Below, piece by piece: positions 1 through 8,253 of a stretch of DNA of 64,000 nt. The translations under genes were made by a program, and so were the position numbers. Each line of letters starts with the position of its first letter. Position 1 is the first letter of the stretch. Below the pieces are notes generated by a model. The model made no database searches. It had not been told where the DNA came from and saw only the letters and a list, made by a program, of their open reading frames with translations. The DNA is from Microvirga terricola (GTDB lineage: Bacteria > Pseudomonadota > Alphaproteobacteria > Rhizobiales > Beijerinckiaceae). The stretch is from the NCBI RefSeq assembly GCF_011777495.1, contig NZ_JAATJS010000004.1, positions 1 to 64,000 on the forward strand, given 5' to 3'.

Positions 1-249
1 CGGCACGATCGACAAGACCACGCTCTACACGCCCTACGGCGCGCCGCTCATCACCACCGGCCCGGACAAGGAAGCCAAGGCCTTCATCGGCGAACGCCTC
101 GACGACGATACCGGCCTGATCTACCTCAACGCGCGCTATTACGACCCCGCGCTCGGGCGCTTCATCTCCCCCGATACGCTCGATCCGACCAAGCCGGGCG
201 TCGGCACCAACCGCTATGCGTACTCGTTCAACGATCCCGTGAATTTGAG
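1..249 (+). repeat. Direct repeat of Rhs core, copy 1 (partner 1810-2058)
   Basis: Bases 1-249 and 1810-2058 are nearly identical with only scattered substitutions, for example AAG against ATG at the GPDK/GPDM codon. Such repeats on either side of tip and immunity genes allow homologous recombination that swaps tips. Confidence 0.9.
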
Positions 250-904
250 GGATCCGGGGGGGAATGCAGCTGACGAAACCGAACCGCCAGGAGAGCCCAG
301 CAAAGCCGAAGCAGGTGGCGGACGCGCCAAGCCCGGGGACAATCAACCTGATGGGAAGCCGAGACCTGGGCCAAATGAGCCTACTGCTTCGAAATCAACC
401 AAAGGTGCTCCGAAAGCGTCTCCGACAGAGGGGCCTGGTGCGCGCAATTCGGCGGGGGGGCTAACGGGAGGGCTCCTCTTTGGCCCGATCCTGGATCTCG
501 CTCGCGCAGTATCGCGCGACTCGCTAAAGGACATAGAAGACGCCAAGCAGCAGCAGAATGCTGCCACCAACAATGTGCTTGGAGAAAAGGCAGGCAACTT
601 AGCAAATCCATTAACCGACGCCGAGAAATCTGGAATGCTCAGGGATGCTGCCCAACAGAAGGGGAATTTCGGTATGGGCAGAGCCAGCCGCGACGAGGCA
701 GAGGAGTTAGGAAAGGCCTGGGTCGGACCTAATTACAGAACGACAAGCAAAGGGTATATGTCCGAAGACGGACTGCGCCAGTATAGAGGTCCATCGGAAA
801 AGCCGAACAGTCCTCTTGCTACAACTGGCTTGCAAGCGAACTTTGAAACCCGAAATCAACCAAGTGGGCCTTGGCAATCGAATGGCCATCTCGATATCGA
901 GTAA
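2..904 (+). CDS. Rhs repeat protein, C-terminal end with toxin tip (partial)
   Basis: The reading frame is open from the window edge, so the N-terminal YD-repeat shell lies outside. Residues 1-83 are the Rhs core end, with the diagnostic run around [17 protein letters not shown] and a DPVN-like end near base 240. The variable tip follows: a linker rich in Pro, Lys and Glu, then about 110 residues with [25 protein letters not shown]-like and [12 protein letters not shown] motifs. I remember similar tips in contact-dependent and Rhs toxins, but cannot name the family or its activity. An Imm8-type gene starts 4 bases after the stop, which supports a toxin role. The ATG at 239 is internal, not the true start. 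Confidence 0.85.
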   Translation, partial: GTIDKTTLYTPYGAPLITTGPDKEAKAFIGERLDDDTGLIYLNARYYDPALGRFISPDTLDPTKPGVGTNRYAYSFNDPVNLRDPGGNAADETEPPGEPSKAEAGGGRAKPGDNQPDGKPRPGPNEPTASKSTKGAPKASPTEGPGARNSAGGLTGGLLFGPILDLARAVSRDSLKDIEDAKQQQNAATNNVLGEKAGNLANPLTDAEKSGMLRDAAQQKGNFGMGRASRDEAEELGKAWVGPNYRTTSKGYMSEDGLRQYRGPSEKPNSPLATTGLQANFETRNQPSGPWQSNGHLDIE

Positions 905-907
905 CTC

Positions 908-1270
908 ATGAAGGCACAGTTGAAGGATATCTTTTCTCCGGATGTTGAGCTGGAGACGTATAGCCCTCCAGATCGGCGAGATTTTGCTATATTTGTACAA
1001 CTGTTTGTTGGTCCGGAAGGTGCCGATGGAGCGGATACGTTTAATAGTTGTATTTGTTCGCCTGGGAAAATTGCCGAACTTGTCGCGAGGAAGGGCTATA
1101 TAATAGCTGATCCTCTGTTGATATTTGAGGAATATGATCTGCAGAAGATAAAAGAGGTCATAAATACGTATTGTCAAAGTTGCTCTGGCGAGAATTGGCC
1201 TGAATTGGTGCCTAAATTGCTACGTTTAGGGCGATGGGAATTTGAAGATTACCGTCCCTACCGGAAATAA
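908..1270 (+). CDS. Imm8-type immunity protein
   Basis: This 120-residue protein begins 4 bases after the Rhs toxin stop. The start MKAQLKDIFSPD, the middle VQLFVGPEGADGADTF and the end near LGRWEFEDYR follow the pattern I know for the Imm8 immunity family: MKA-L-SPD, then a GP-GAESF-like strand, and a WEFEDYR end. Such proteins bind and neutralise the toxin tip of the neighbouring polymorphic toxin in the producing cell. The gene is clearly AT-richer than the Rhs core, as is usual for swapped tip/immunity cassettes. The family call is from memory of the motif, not from a search. Confidence 0.8.
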   Translation: MKAQLKDIFSPDVELETYSPPDRRDFAIFVQLFVGPEGADGADTFNSCICSPGKIAELVARKGYIIADPLLIFEEYDLQKIKEVINTYCQSCSGENWPELVPKLLRLGRWEFEDYRPYRK

Positions 1271-1304
1271 AAATTGTTATTGGGGTGATCTAGCCCACCT
1301 TTGT

Positions 1305-2725
1305 GCCATCTCGAAGGTCGTGCTCTCCACCACCTACGATGCTTCGGCAACCTGCTGTCGAACGACGGGACGACGTATGTCTACCCGGCGGCAAAAGCGG
1401 CGCGTCCGCATGCGCCGACGAAGGTGGGGACCTCCGATTACGCTTATGACGCCAACGGCAACCTCACGAGCGGCGGCGGACGCAGCTACACCTGGGACCA
1501 GGAGAACCGTCCGACCAGGATCGAGATGGCGTCGGGCGCCACGAGCGCCTTCGTCTATGCACCGGACGGCACGCGGCTGAAGAAGGTGGTGACGACCGGG
1601 ATCGGGGCGGCGGCGAAGACCGAGACGACCCTGACGCTCGGCGCCGACATCGAGATCCGGCTCGGCACGGCATCCGCGCCGACACCGCTGACGGAATGGC
1701 AGAAATATCCGCATCCGGAGGTGCGCAAGATCGGGCTCGGCGTGCTGCCGAAGGTGGCGGTGCTGCACAAGGACCATCTGAGTTCGGTGCGGGCGATCAG
1801 CAACCGCAGCGGCGCGATCGACAAGACCACGCTCTACACCCCCTACGGCGCGCCGCTCATCACCACCGGCCCGGACATGGAAGCCAAGGCCTTCATCGGC
1901 GAACGCCTCGACGACGACACCGGCCTGATCTACCTCAACGCGCGCTATTACGACCCAGCACTCGGGCGCTTCATCTCCCCCGATACGCTCGACCCGACCA
2001 AACCGGGCGTCGGCACCAACCGCTATGCGTACTCGTTCAACGATCCCGTGAATTTGAGCGACAGGAGCGGGAATGACACGGATGCGATGGGGAACAACTT
2101 TGGTGGCGACGACGCTTTCAAATCTAATGAAGGAAAGCCAGAGCCAAGTGACCCAGTTGGAGGGTGGGTCGCGGAAAAGGTTGAAACAGGAGTAGCGGCT
2201 ATCGGAGACGGACTCGATATAGGGGGCCAGGTGATGTCCGGTATACCGCAGACTGCCGGGCCGGGCCGCCTTAGCATGGAGGCAGGTGCAGGTCTCAAGG
2301 CCGTTGCGGCTGGTATACATGGGGCAAGGCGGGCTGCGCAAGCCGGGCGAGAGATTCGTGCTGAAGCGCAAGCCGCACGCAATGCTGCCAAGGAAGTGGT
2401 CGAAAGCAGTAGGCCACCTAGCTTTACCCCGGAGGGCGCTGGACGCAGGGGAGCCTTGAATGCCGCTAAAGAAGATGCGGGGATTCCTAGGAGTGCTCAA
2501 CCAGATTCTACGGGACCGAATATCAGAGATGGTAAGTTGGAGCCGGGCAGAGTGTATGACTACAGTCAGAAAGATATGCAGGGCCGTCCTATCCCGGGCT
2601 CCGAAGTGCGGATAAGAGACGATACTCGCGGTCACTACTATCCTGATGGCCCGTCGCAGAATCGGGGTCCGCATTTCAATATCGACGTGCCGGGCGAACT
2701 TGGGAAGCGCCACTATGATTACTAA
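1305..2725 (+). pseudogene. Displaced Rhs core fragment with second toxin tip
   Basis: This is an orphan Rhs C-terminal module. It has no N-terminal shell and no credible start; the long frame opens with a TTG at 1301. At 1331-1345 the expected [13 protein letters not shown] reading needs one extra base after GATGC, so the left end also carries a frameshift. From about 1350 it reads as YD repeat and core, including [20 protein letters not shown] and [11 protein letters not shown]. The core ends near 2058. The tip ends with [27 protein letters not shown] and HFN...HYDY, a pattern I associate with HNH/Endo VII-like nuclease tips. The exact family is not certain. It may act only as a donor for recombination into the upstream Rhs gene. 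Confidence 0.75.
1810..2058 (+). repeat. Direct repeat of Rhs core, copy 2 (partner 1-249)
   Basis: It is nearly identical to bases 1-249. Identity ends just after the codons for DPVNL, exactly where the two tips diverge. Confidence 0.9.
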
Positions 2726-3395
2726 CGTCAGGACAGAATTTAAATCCGCCCTTGGTCCAGAATGGACAGGAGGCAGGAAAGGTTCGTCGAAAATTTCGTT
2801 GCTTCGCTATCAAACACCTTTTGGTTCTAACCCTAGCTTGCGAGGTACCGAAGCGTGCGTGGAGGCATTCTATCGAGACTTTCTAAATGACAGCGATGCT
2901 CAAGCTTATCAGCTTTATATTTTCCACTCCGATGGTCATCCCCGGACCCCCTATCAGGAAAAGAGAGCGGCTCTTCCAGGTTGGAAGAAATTTCTGAATC
3001 AGAAAGCCATATTCGGTAACCCAGCGCTAGAAATTCGCGAGCCAACTTTGGATGGCGTTAGAGTTGTCTCCTTGTTTGCTGTTGAACCTATCTCTTTAAA
3101 GCAATACTTCATCGGCTTAGAAGAGGTTGAAAATTCATTCGCCGTCTTTGTGCGGAAAAATACTCTTTCGCTGCAACATGTGATGGCTGATATTTACAAG
3201 TACGCAATGTTTAACGATGATGGAACGTTTTGTTCTCGTATAAATTGGCCGCGTTTAGTCTGCAATGAGGCGCCTAAAATCGTAATCTGTCGCGCTAGGC
3301 TAGCTGATGAAATAAATTCGTATGTTCTAGAGCTATTCATTGGTCACGAGAATAGTACTTTTATGCATACGATAACCAACAAAGCCAGAATCTAA
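2715..3395 (+). CDS. Probable immunity protein for the second Rhs tip
   Basis: This 226-residue protein starts at an ATG that overlaps the last codons of the displaced tip (stop at 2723-2725). That is the usual toxin-immunity coupling. A longer frame opens at 2646, but it would run through the toxin coding sequence, so 2715 is preferred. I do not recognise the family. There is no signal peptide or membrane segment, so a cytosolic protein is expected. Base composition is much AT-richer than in the Rhs core on both sides, which suggests the tip and this gene moved together. The immunity role rests on position alone. Confidence 0.6.
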   Translation: MITNVRTEFKSALGPEWTGGRKGSSKISLLRYQTPFGSNPSLRGTEACVEAFYRDFLNDSDAQAYQLYIFHSDGHPRTPYQEKRAALPGWKKFLNQKAIFGNPALEIREPTLDGVRVVSLFAVEPISLKQYFIGLEEVENSFAVFVRKNTLSLQHVMADIYKYAMFNDDGTFCSRINWPRLVCNEAPKIVICRARLADEINSYVLELFIGHENSTFMHTITNKARI

Positions 3396-3426
3396 GGCCG
3401 TCGCTGCCTCATTGCACTCCCCCCAC

Positions 3427-3516
3427 AAGTTCGATCCGACCAAGCCAGGCGTCGGCACCAACCGCTATGCATACTCGTTCAACGCCCCGTGAATAAGAGG
3501 GATCCGAGTGGTTAGG
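3427..3516 (+). pseudogene. Rhs core remnant (end of core only)
   Basis: About 90 bases match the end of the Rhs core seen near 187-250 and 1996-2058. They encode [18 protein letters not shown] and then lose a base in the DPVN codons, so the frame breaks into TGA TAA-type stops. No tip follows. It is the scar of a third cassette. Confidence 0.75.
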
Positions 3517-3610
3517 TGATATGCAGATAGGTGCACTCTCAGTGTTTCTCGACCCGTTTCATAACGGCGGCATCGTGCACGTGCACACCATGGACAGAGT
3601 TGGTGCAGGT

Positions 3611-3900
3611 ACCCGCCGGACGGCACGCGATTGAAGAAGAGCGTGACGACCAGCGTCGGCGTGGGGGGCGAAGACTGAGACGACCCTCACGCTTGGCGCC
3701 GACATCGAGATCCGGCTCGGCAGTGCGGAGAAGCCGGGTCCGCTGACGGAATGGCAGAAATATCCGCATCCCGAGGTGTGCAAGATCGGCCTCGGCGTGC
3801 TGCCGAAGGTGGCGGTGCAGCACACGGGCCAGACCAGTTCGGTGCGGGCGATCAGCAACCGCAGCGGCGCGATCGACAAGATCGCGCTCTACACGCCCTG
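3611..3900 (+). pseudogene. Rhs core remnant, frameshifted and cut off
   Basis: The stretch matches the core at about 1558-1844. Near 3660-3680 one base is missing relative to the complete copy and the frame meets TGA; the rest reads on in another frame as [22 protein letters not shown]. Homology stops abruptly after the codons for LYTP at 3900, where unrelated sequence begins. It is a fourth core copy and cannot make an Rhs protein. Confidence 0.8.
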
Positions 3901-4093
3901 CTTTTGTCAGCTTTGTATAGCGCACTTGGAGTGCGGAAGTGAGCGCACCGTTAACGCGCTGACGGGGTCGCCGCAGTATTCTGCGGTGCTCACCTATGGG
4001 CGCGATAAATCAGTCGCTAATAGGAACTATCTCAGTTCCACGCAGTGTGATGGTTATTGTATCGCCTGTGAGACCGACGGGCTTACAGGTACA

Positions 4094-4393
4094 ATGATCA
4101 GTGCGATGGAACTCGCGGCTGAAATGGGAAATTTGCGCGCTCTTGGAAGAGCTTTTGAGAAACTAGATCCCTGGATCAAGCAAACGCGCGATCCTAGAAT
4201 CCTGCGCCGCTTGAGGAATTTGATTGCTTTTTATAACCGCGCGCGAGCAGTCGAAGAAAAATGGGGTGAGGGTGCGACGCTCAACCTTTGCCATCCCGAG
4301 GTGGTCAGTTGGATCATACAAGGCTTAATAGAGCCGCACCGCATCAGGATGGCGAAAGATTTTGCTAAAAGTGGCCCTCACAAGGAAGCTTAG
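4094..4393 (+). CDS. Small hypothetical protein after the broken Rhs core
   Basis: A 99-residue frame starts at ATG 4094 (another in-frame ATG lies at 4106). The frame itself is open back into the Rhs remnant, but translation from there would be a chance fusion. The protein is helical and charged, with no signal peptide and no motif I know. Its place after a truncated Rhs core suggests an orphan immunity or insertion-derived gene. Function is unknown. Confidence 0.4.
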   Translation: MISAMELAAEMGNLRALGRAFEKLDPWIKQTRDPRILRRLRNLIAFYNRARAVEEKWGEGATLNLCHPEVVSWIIQGLIEPHRIRMAKDFAKSGPHKEA

Positions 4394-4659
4394 CCAAGTC
4401 CGAACGAGTCAGATGGATCCTCTGGTTCAAGATCGCTTGATTCCGATTCCGCACGATCAAAAGCTGCCAAAAGCGCGCTATCAGCAGATACGAATTTACC
4501 AACAACACTGCCCGTTGGGTCCAAGAGACGGAAGTTGCCGTTTCTGCGATCTCGTTGAATCGTGAATCCTTTTGGTAGACCTGGGACTGAGATCGCCTCC
4601 CATTCTTCACCCTGAGTATCGTTCTCTTTATCCTGTGTATCGTTCGTAATCCGCGACAT
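4390..4659 (-). CDS. Hypothetical protein, 89 residues
   Basis: The start at 4659 is preceded by GGAAAGGA seven bases upstream, a good ribosome binding site, so the longer frame to 4794 is not used. The protein has an acidic N-terminus (NDTQDKENDTQGEE), a central beta-rich part (PKGFTIQRDRRNGNFRLLDP, then VVGKFVSADSALLAAFDRA) and an acidic tail. The centre looks like a small folded unit that could bind a partner or a nucleic acid. I do not recognise the family. It converges on the gene that ends at 4393, overlapping it by 4 bases. Confidence 0.5.
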   Translation of the reverse strand: MSRITNDTQDKENDTQGEEWEAISVPGLPKGFTIQRDRRNGNFRLLDPTGSVVGKFVSADSALLAAFDRAESESSDLEPEDPSDSFGLG

Positions 4660-4973
4660 TTCGATCCTTTCCGAATTGGAACAGCGGTGTTTTCCTACCG
4701 CGCCAAATTGATGTAGCAGAGTTGATTTTGCCAAGATTATACTGATTGCCGAAGATTCGTCATCGCTGACTCTGGCAATTGTTGCGGGCAGCAACTAACC
4801 AATTAATTTGATGTGCCCTCAAAAGCTTCCAGATTTGCTATCTAGAAACCTGATGCCCGCGTAATGTTCATTGATACGGGGGTCTGCCGCTTCGACTTCA
4901 GTCGTTGACTCTCCAAGGGTTCAACGAAAGAACCCCGGCGCTGAGGGGGTGGTGGGGCTTGGCAGTAAGGAAC

Positions 4974-5498
4974 TCAAGGCTTGCCGAGCCAGCTTTGCCA
5001 ATAGGGTTTGATGCGAGCGGCGTGGGGGTCGGTGTCGACGACTTTGCTGAGATTGTCCCAGCCGCGGACGATTACGTAAAAGGCGGCAATGAGGGCCGTG
5101 TAGAGCGCGAACTGCTCGCTAAGCGCGAGAGATGACGGGAGTTGGATGTAAAGGCGGTTGGCGGCGACGCCAGCAGCAACGGCACCGAAACCGAGCTCGA
5201 TAATGGCATAAAGCGGGCGCATCTTCTGCCGCAGCAAATAGAAAGCTAGGCCGACGAGGATGGCGGTCCAGAAAACGCCATAGGCACCTAGAGCGGCATT
5301 AGACTTCGTGAAGACGGCGCGCAGCGCCAGGTCGAGGTGCCAAGGGAGCTGCAGAGGATTGCTCTCGATCCAGCTAACAAAGAAATAAGAGGGCGGGCCG
5401 AACAGGACGATGCCGATCGCAATGGCTGCAACGGGGTGCGTCTCGGAGAAGGTGCGCCTCGCGTCGCGGCTCAAGATGGTTCGGGCTTTCTGGAACAT
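4974..5498 (-). CDS. Hypothetical four-helix membrane protein
   Basis: The 174 residues contain four hydrophobic stretches, at about 24-44, 72-90, 96-114 and 128-146. A basic N-terminus precedes the first. This is an integral inner-membrane protein without recognisable catalytic residues. A GGTGG sequence lies about ten bases before the start. Its neighbours are accessory genes of unknown function, so context gives no role. Confidence 0.55.
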   Translation of the reverse strand: MFQKARTILSRDARRTFSETHPVAAIAIGIVLFGPPSYFFVSWIESNPLQLPWHLDLALRAVFTKSNAALGAYGVFWTAILVGLAFYLLRQKMRPLYAIIELGFGAVAAGVAANRLYIQLPSSLALSEQFALYTALIAAFYVIVRGWDNLSKVVDTDPHAARIKPYWQSWLGKP

Positions 5499-5686
5499 GG
5501 CATAATTTCCACCAGTGATTGCTGTAGTATTGTTGATTTACGGATCCGGCGCTTCGCGCGCAACGAGTTCCCGGTCGGATGGTAAAAGAGGAGACAATTA
5601 AGGATTTTGAGATTTCAGGGTCTGCTTTGCTTTGGGCTGGCGGTGTCCGCGCAGCCAAAACTGCCTCTTAACGAATCGCGATAGGG

Positions 5687-6790
5687 TTGTATTCTCTAGG
5701 ACAGGACAGCCATGCGCTATCGTTCGCGTCGGGGGCACTCTTGGCTAGACGGCTACGACTCACGAAGTTCCGCGAGCTCTCGCTGGACGATCCTTTTTTC
5801 GACAGTCTCAAAGCCGGGTACGGCGGTTTCCCTGAATGGTTCACGAGTAAGGCCGATGAAGACCTGTATGTCGTCGACGATGACGGCAAGCTCAGCGGCA
5901 TGATCTATCTGAAGCGCGAGGCCGGTCCTATCGCCGACGTCACGCCGCCGTTGCCAGCGGGCACATGGCTGAAGGTCAGCACGCTCAAGATCGAAGGAAA
6001 GGGCACCAAGCTCGGGGAGCGAGTGCTTAAGAAGATCTTCGATGCAGCCCTGGCCGAAGGTGCCGACGGGATCTATGTCACAGTCTTCTCGGTCCATAAG
6101 AAGCTCATCGAGCTCTTCAAACGCTACGGGTTCACCGAGTGCGCCTTCAAAGAAACAGAGGACGGAACCGAGCTTGTCCTGGCCCGCTCGCTCAGGGACA
6201 TGACCGGTGATCTCGTAGCAGACTACCCGTTCATCCATACGGCCGGCCAGAAGGCGTGGCTCCTGGCCGTCTATCCGGAGTATCACTCCAGGCTCTTGCC
6301 GGATTCGATCCTGAACAATGAGCCGCGTGAGATCATCCAGGACGTCTCGCATACGAATACCATCCACAAGATCTATATTGGCAAGCTCGCACTCACGCGA
6401 ATGTCTCCGGGAGATGCGGTGATCCTCTACAGGACTACTGACAGGCAGGGGCATGCCTACTACCGGTCTGTGGTCACGTCAGTTTGCGTCGTGGAGGAGG
6501 TCCGTACGAAGCGGAACTTCGCAGACGTCGATGCCTTTGTAGAATATTGCCGTCAGCACAGCGTCTTTTCTGAAGATGAGCTCCGCGAACAGTTTTTGAC
6601 GTCGCCGCGCTTGTACCTGATCAAGATGACCTATAACGCAGCCTTTGGAAAGCGTTTGACCCGCGGAGCTTTGCTGGATGCGGGGCTTGTCTCGGAGCAA
6701 CCCCGCTGGGACCTGCGCTCGCTTTCTCAACGCCAGCTGCGCGATATCTTGGGTATGGGAAACGTCAATGCGCGTCTTATTGTCGATTAG
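5687..6790 (+). CDS. GNAT acetyltransferase fused to a PUA/EVE-like domain
   Basis: The first half is a GNAT fold: KFRELSLDDPFFDSLKAGY, then a strand pair DLYVVDDDGKLSGMIYLKRE, then LKIEGKGTKLGERVLKKIFDAAL as the acetyl-CoA loop and helix, and FKRYGFTE near residue 145. The second half (about 180-367) resembles PUA/EVE-type domains that read modified bases. It contains MSPGDAVILYRTTD and a strand VVTSVCVVEEV. No ATG is in frame near the start. TTG 5687 opens the frame, and TTG 5741, with GGGGG just upstream, is the better alternative. The ASCH gene starts inside this gene's 3' end. Substrate unknown; an RNA- or nucleotide-linked acetylation is inference. Confidence 0.7.
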   Translation: MYSLGQDSHALSFASGALLARRLRLTKFRELSLDDPFFDSLKAGYGGFPEWFTSKADEDLYVVDDDGKLSGMIYLKREAGPIADVTPPLPAGTWLKVSTLKIEGKGTKLGERVLKKIFDAALAEGADGIYVTVFSVHKKLIELFKRYGFTECAFKETEDGTELVLARSLRDMTGDLVADYPFIHTAGQKAWLLAVYPEYHSRLLPDSILNNEPREIIQDVSHTNTIHKIYIGKLALTRMSPGDAVILYRTTDRQGHAYYRSVVTSVCVVEEVRTKRNFADVDAFVEYCRQHSVFSEDELREQFLTSPRLYLIKMTYNAAFGKRLTRGALLDAGLVSEQPRWDLRSLSQRQLRDILGMGNVNARLIVD

Positions 6791-7187
6791 GCCGGTTCAC
6801 GTCGAGAACATCCTGCAAGGGATCAAGACCTTCGAGTTCAGGCGGAAGATATTCGCGCGCAAGGACGTGCAGACAGTGCTGATCTACTGCACCATGCCGA
6901 TCGGCAAGCTGGTCGGCGAGTTCGACATCGAGGACATCCTGGAGGACGCCCCCGATACCCTGTGGCAGATGACGGAGTGCGGATCCGGCATCAGCAAGGA
7001 GTATTTCGACGAATACTTCAAAGGCCGTGACCGGGCATTCGCCTTGAAGATCGGAGAGGTGCGGCCGTACAAGGAGCATGTCGCCCCCAGCGAGTTGATG
7101 GCCAACTTCACTCCTCCGCAATCCTATATGTACGTTGGTGACAGCCGTCACGAGCGGCTGTCCGGACGTCAGCTGGAGCTATTCTGA
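6768..7187 (+). CDS. ASCH domain protein
   Basis: The start at ATG 6768 lies 23 bases inside the end of the GNAT gene, so the two are translationally coupled. The 139 residues are a single ASCH domain of the PUA-like superfamily. The signature LLSIRPVHVENILQGIKTFEFRRK is split here as LLSIRPVHVENI and GIKTFEFRR (residues 4-26). A GKLVGEFDIEDI strand-helix and a C-terminal LSGRQLELF follow. ASCH domains are thought to bind RNA or modified nucleotides, and some hydrolyse them. The next gene starts 4 bases downstream, so it belongs to a three-gene unit. Confidence 0.8.
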   Translation: MRVLLSIRPVHVENILQGIKTFEFRRKIFARKDVQTVLIYCTMPIGKLVGEFDIEDILEDAPDTLWQMTECGSGISKEYFDEYFKGRDRAFALKIGEVRPYKEHVAPSELMANFTPPQSYMYVGDSRHERLSGRQLELF

Positions 7188-7190
7188 CGA

Positions 7191-7760
7191 ATGCGCGGAG
7201 AGACGATCGTCGTTTTTGGGATCTCGGGGGTCGGCAAGACATCGTCGTGCCTCGCGTTCGTCGCAGAAAACCCGGAGCACCTGCATCTCAGCGCGAGCGA
7301 ACTCTTACGCAGCGCCGCGGCGGCAGATCCCGCTTTGCTACGGATTGCGCCGGCGGACCGGATCCTTGAGAACCAGAGATTGCTGCCTGACGCGCTACAG
7401 GCCCGGCGCGAGGGCCAGTGGCACAGGCCCGTGCTGATCGACGCGCACAGCGTCGTCGACAATGATCGCGAACTCGTGCGCGTCCCCGTCGAGGTGATCC
7501 GGTCTCTCGATCCTGACGGGCTGCTCTTGTTGGAGGAGGCACCGGAAATCATAGCAGCACGCCGTTCGGAACTCGGCTCGCGCCGGCCGGCGCGTTCGAT
7601 CGATCAGATCGTCCATGAGGCCGAGGTCGCGCGCCAAGCCGTGCTCGATTATGCCAAGTATTTAGAACTGCCGCTCGAGGTCATAGATATGGGCGGGAAA
7701 GCCCCTCTCACATTCGAAGGGGCAGTGGCTGCGTTAAAGAACCGAATTCGCAAGCCCTGA
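7191..7760 (+). CDS. P-loop nucleotide kinase-like protein
   Basis: The Walker A motif GISGVGKTS is at residues 10-18. It is followed by HLSASELLR, which resembles the NMP-binding segment of adenylate kinases (HISTGDLLR-like). There is a VLIDAHSVV strand near residue 85 as a Walker B-like element, and an Arg-rich segment RRSELGSRRPARS that could be the lid. At 189 residues it has the length of small NMP kinases. It is the last gene of the GNAT-PUA/ASCH/kinase unit, starting 4 bases after the ASCH stop. A nucleotide or RNA 5'-end kinase is possible. The substrate cannot be told from sequence. Confidence 0.7.
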   Translation: MRGETIVVFGISGVGKTSSCLAFVAENPEHLHLSASELLRSAAAADPALLRIAPADRILENQRLLPDALQARREGQWHRPVLIDAHSVVDNDRELVRVPVEVIRSLDPDGLLLLEEAPEIIAARRSELGSRRPARSIDQIVHEAEVARQAVLDYAKYLELPLEVIDMGGKAPLTFEGAVAALKNRIRKP

Positions 7761-8247
7761 GTGGATTGAGAGGCGTGGAGCGTGGGTCGTTGTACCCCAG
7801 TTCAGCGGCATGTGGGACATAACGCCCGTTCTCCACCGAGGTGAGGTCGAAGCCATACCAGTCGAAGATCCTCTCAAAGGCAGGCAGCTTAGTGGAGCTG
7901 ACGGTCAGATGCGGCTTGTCGACGTCGAGGCAGCGCAGCAGACCGTCGAAGATGCGGACGCCGATGCCCCGGCCTACGTAGGCTGGGGCGACGCGGACCG
8001 TGCAGATCTTGCGCTCGTCAGCCTCCAGCTTGCCGATGCCGAGGCCAGCCAGCCGGCCGTCGCGCTCGATGCGCAGGAGCGTGCGCGTGCCGACCCTCAA
8101 GCCAGGCACGACCTTCATCCTGAACCAGACATCGATCCCTGGATAATCTTCGGAGAGTGGCAGCAAGAAGGCGAGCGCCTCCGCCTCCTCGGGAAGGAGC
8201 TCAAGAGCAGGGGTAGGTATTGGGAGGTGCGGTGCGAGAGCGGTCAC
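7708..8247 (-). CDS. GNAT family acetyltransferase
   Basis: The GTG start at 8247 has AAGGTAA upstream and lies 6 bases after the stop of the membrane-protein gene at 8254, so the two form an operon. The 179 residues show GNAT hallmarks: LAGLGIGKLE strand, TVRVAPAYVGRGIGVRIFDGLL as the acetyl-CoA pyrophosphate loop (R/Q-x-x-G-x-G type) near residue 90, and FDWYGF near 130. Its 3' end overlaps the end of the convergent kinase gene by 53 bases. It is distinct from the GNAT at 5687. Its substrate is unknown. Confidence 0.75.
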   Translation of the reverse strand: MTALAPHLPIPTPALELLPEEAEALAFLLPLSEDYPGIDVWFRMKVVPGLRVGTRTLLRIERDGRLAGLGIGKLEADERKICTVRVAPAYVGRGIGVRIFDGLLRCLDVDKPHLTVSSTKLPAFERIFDWYGFDLTSVENGRYVPHAAELGYNDPRSTPLNPLRACEFGSLTQPLPLRM

Positions 8248-8253
8248 GATGCG

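Noticed and set aside
1334-2713. 459-residue minus-strand frame in the Rhs fragment
   Set aside because: Antisense to the Rhs core and tip, which are recognisable on the plus strand.
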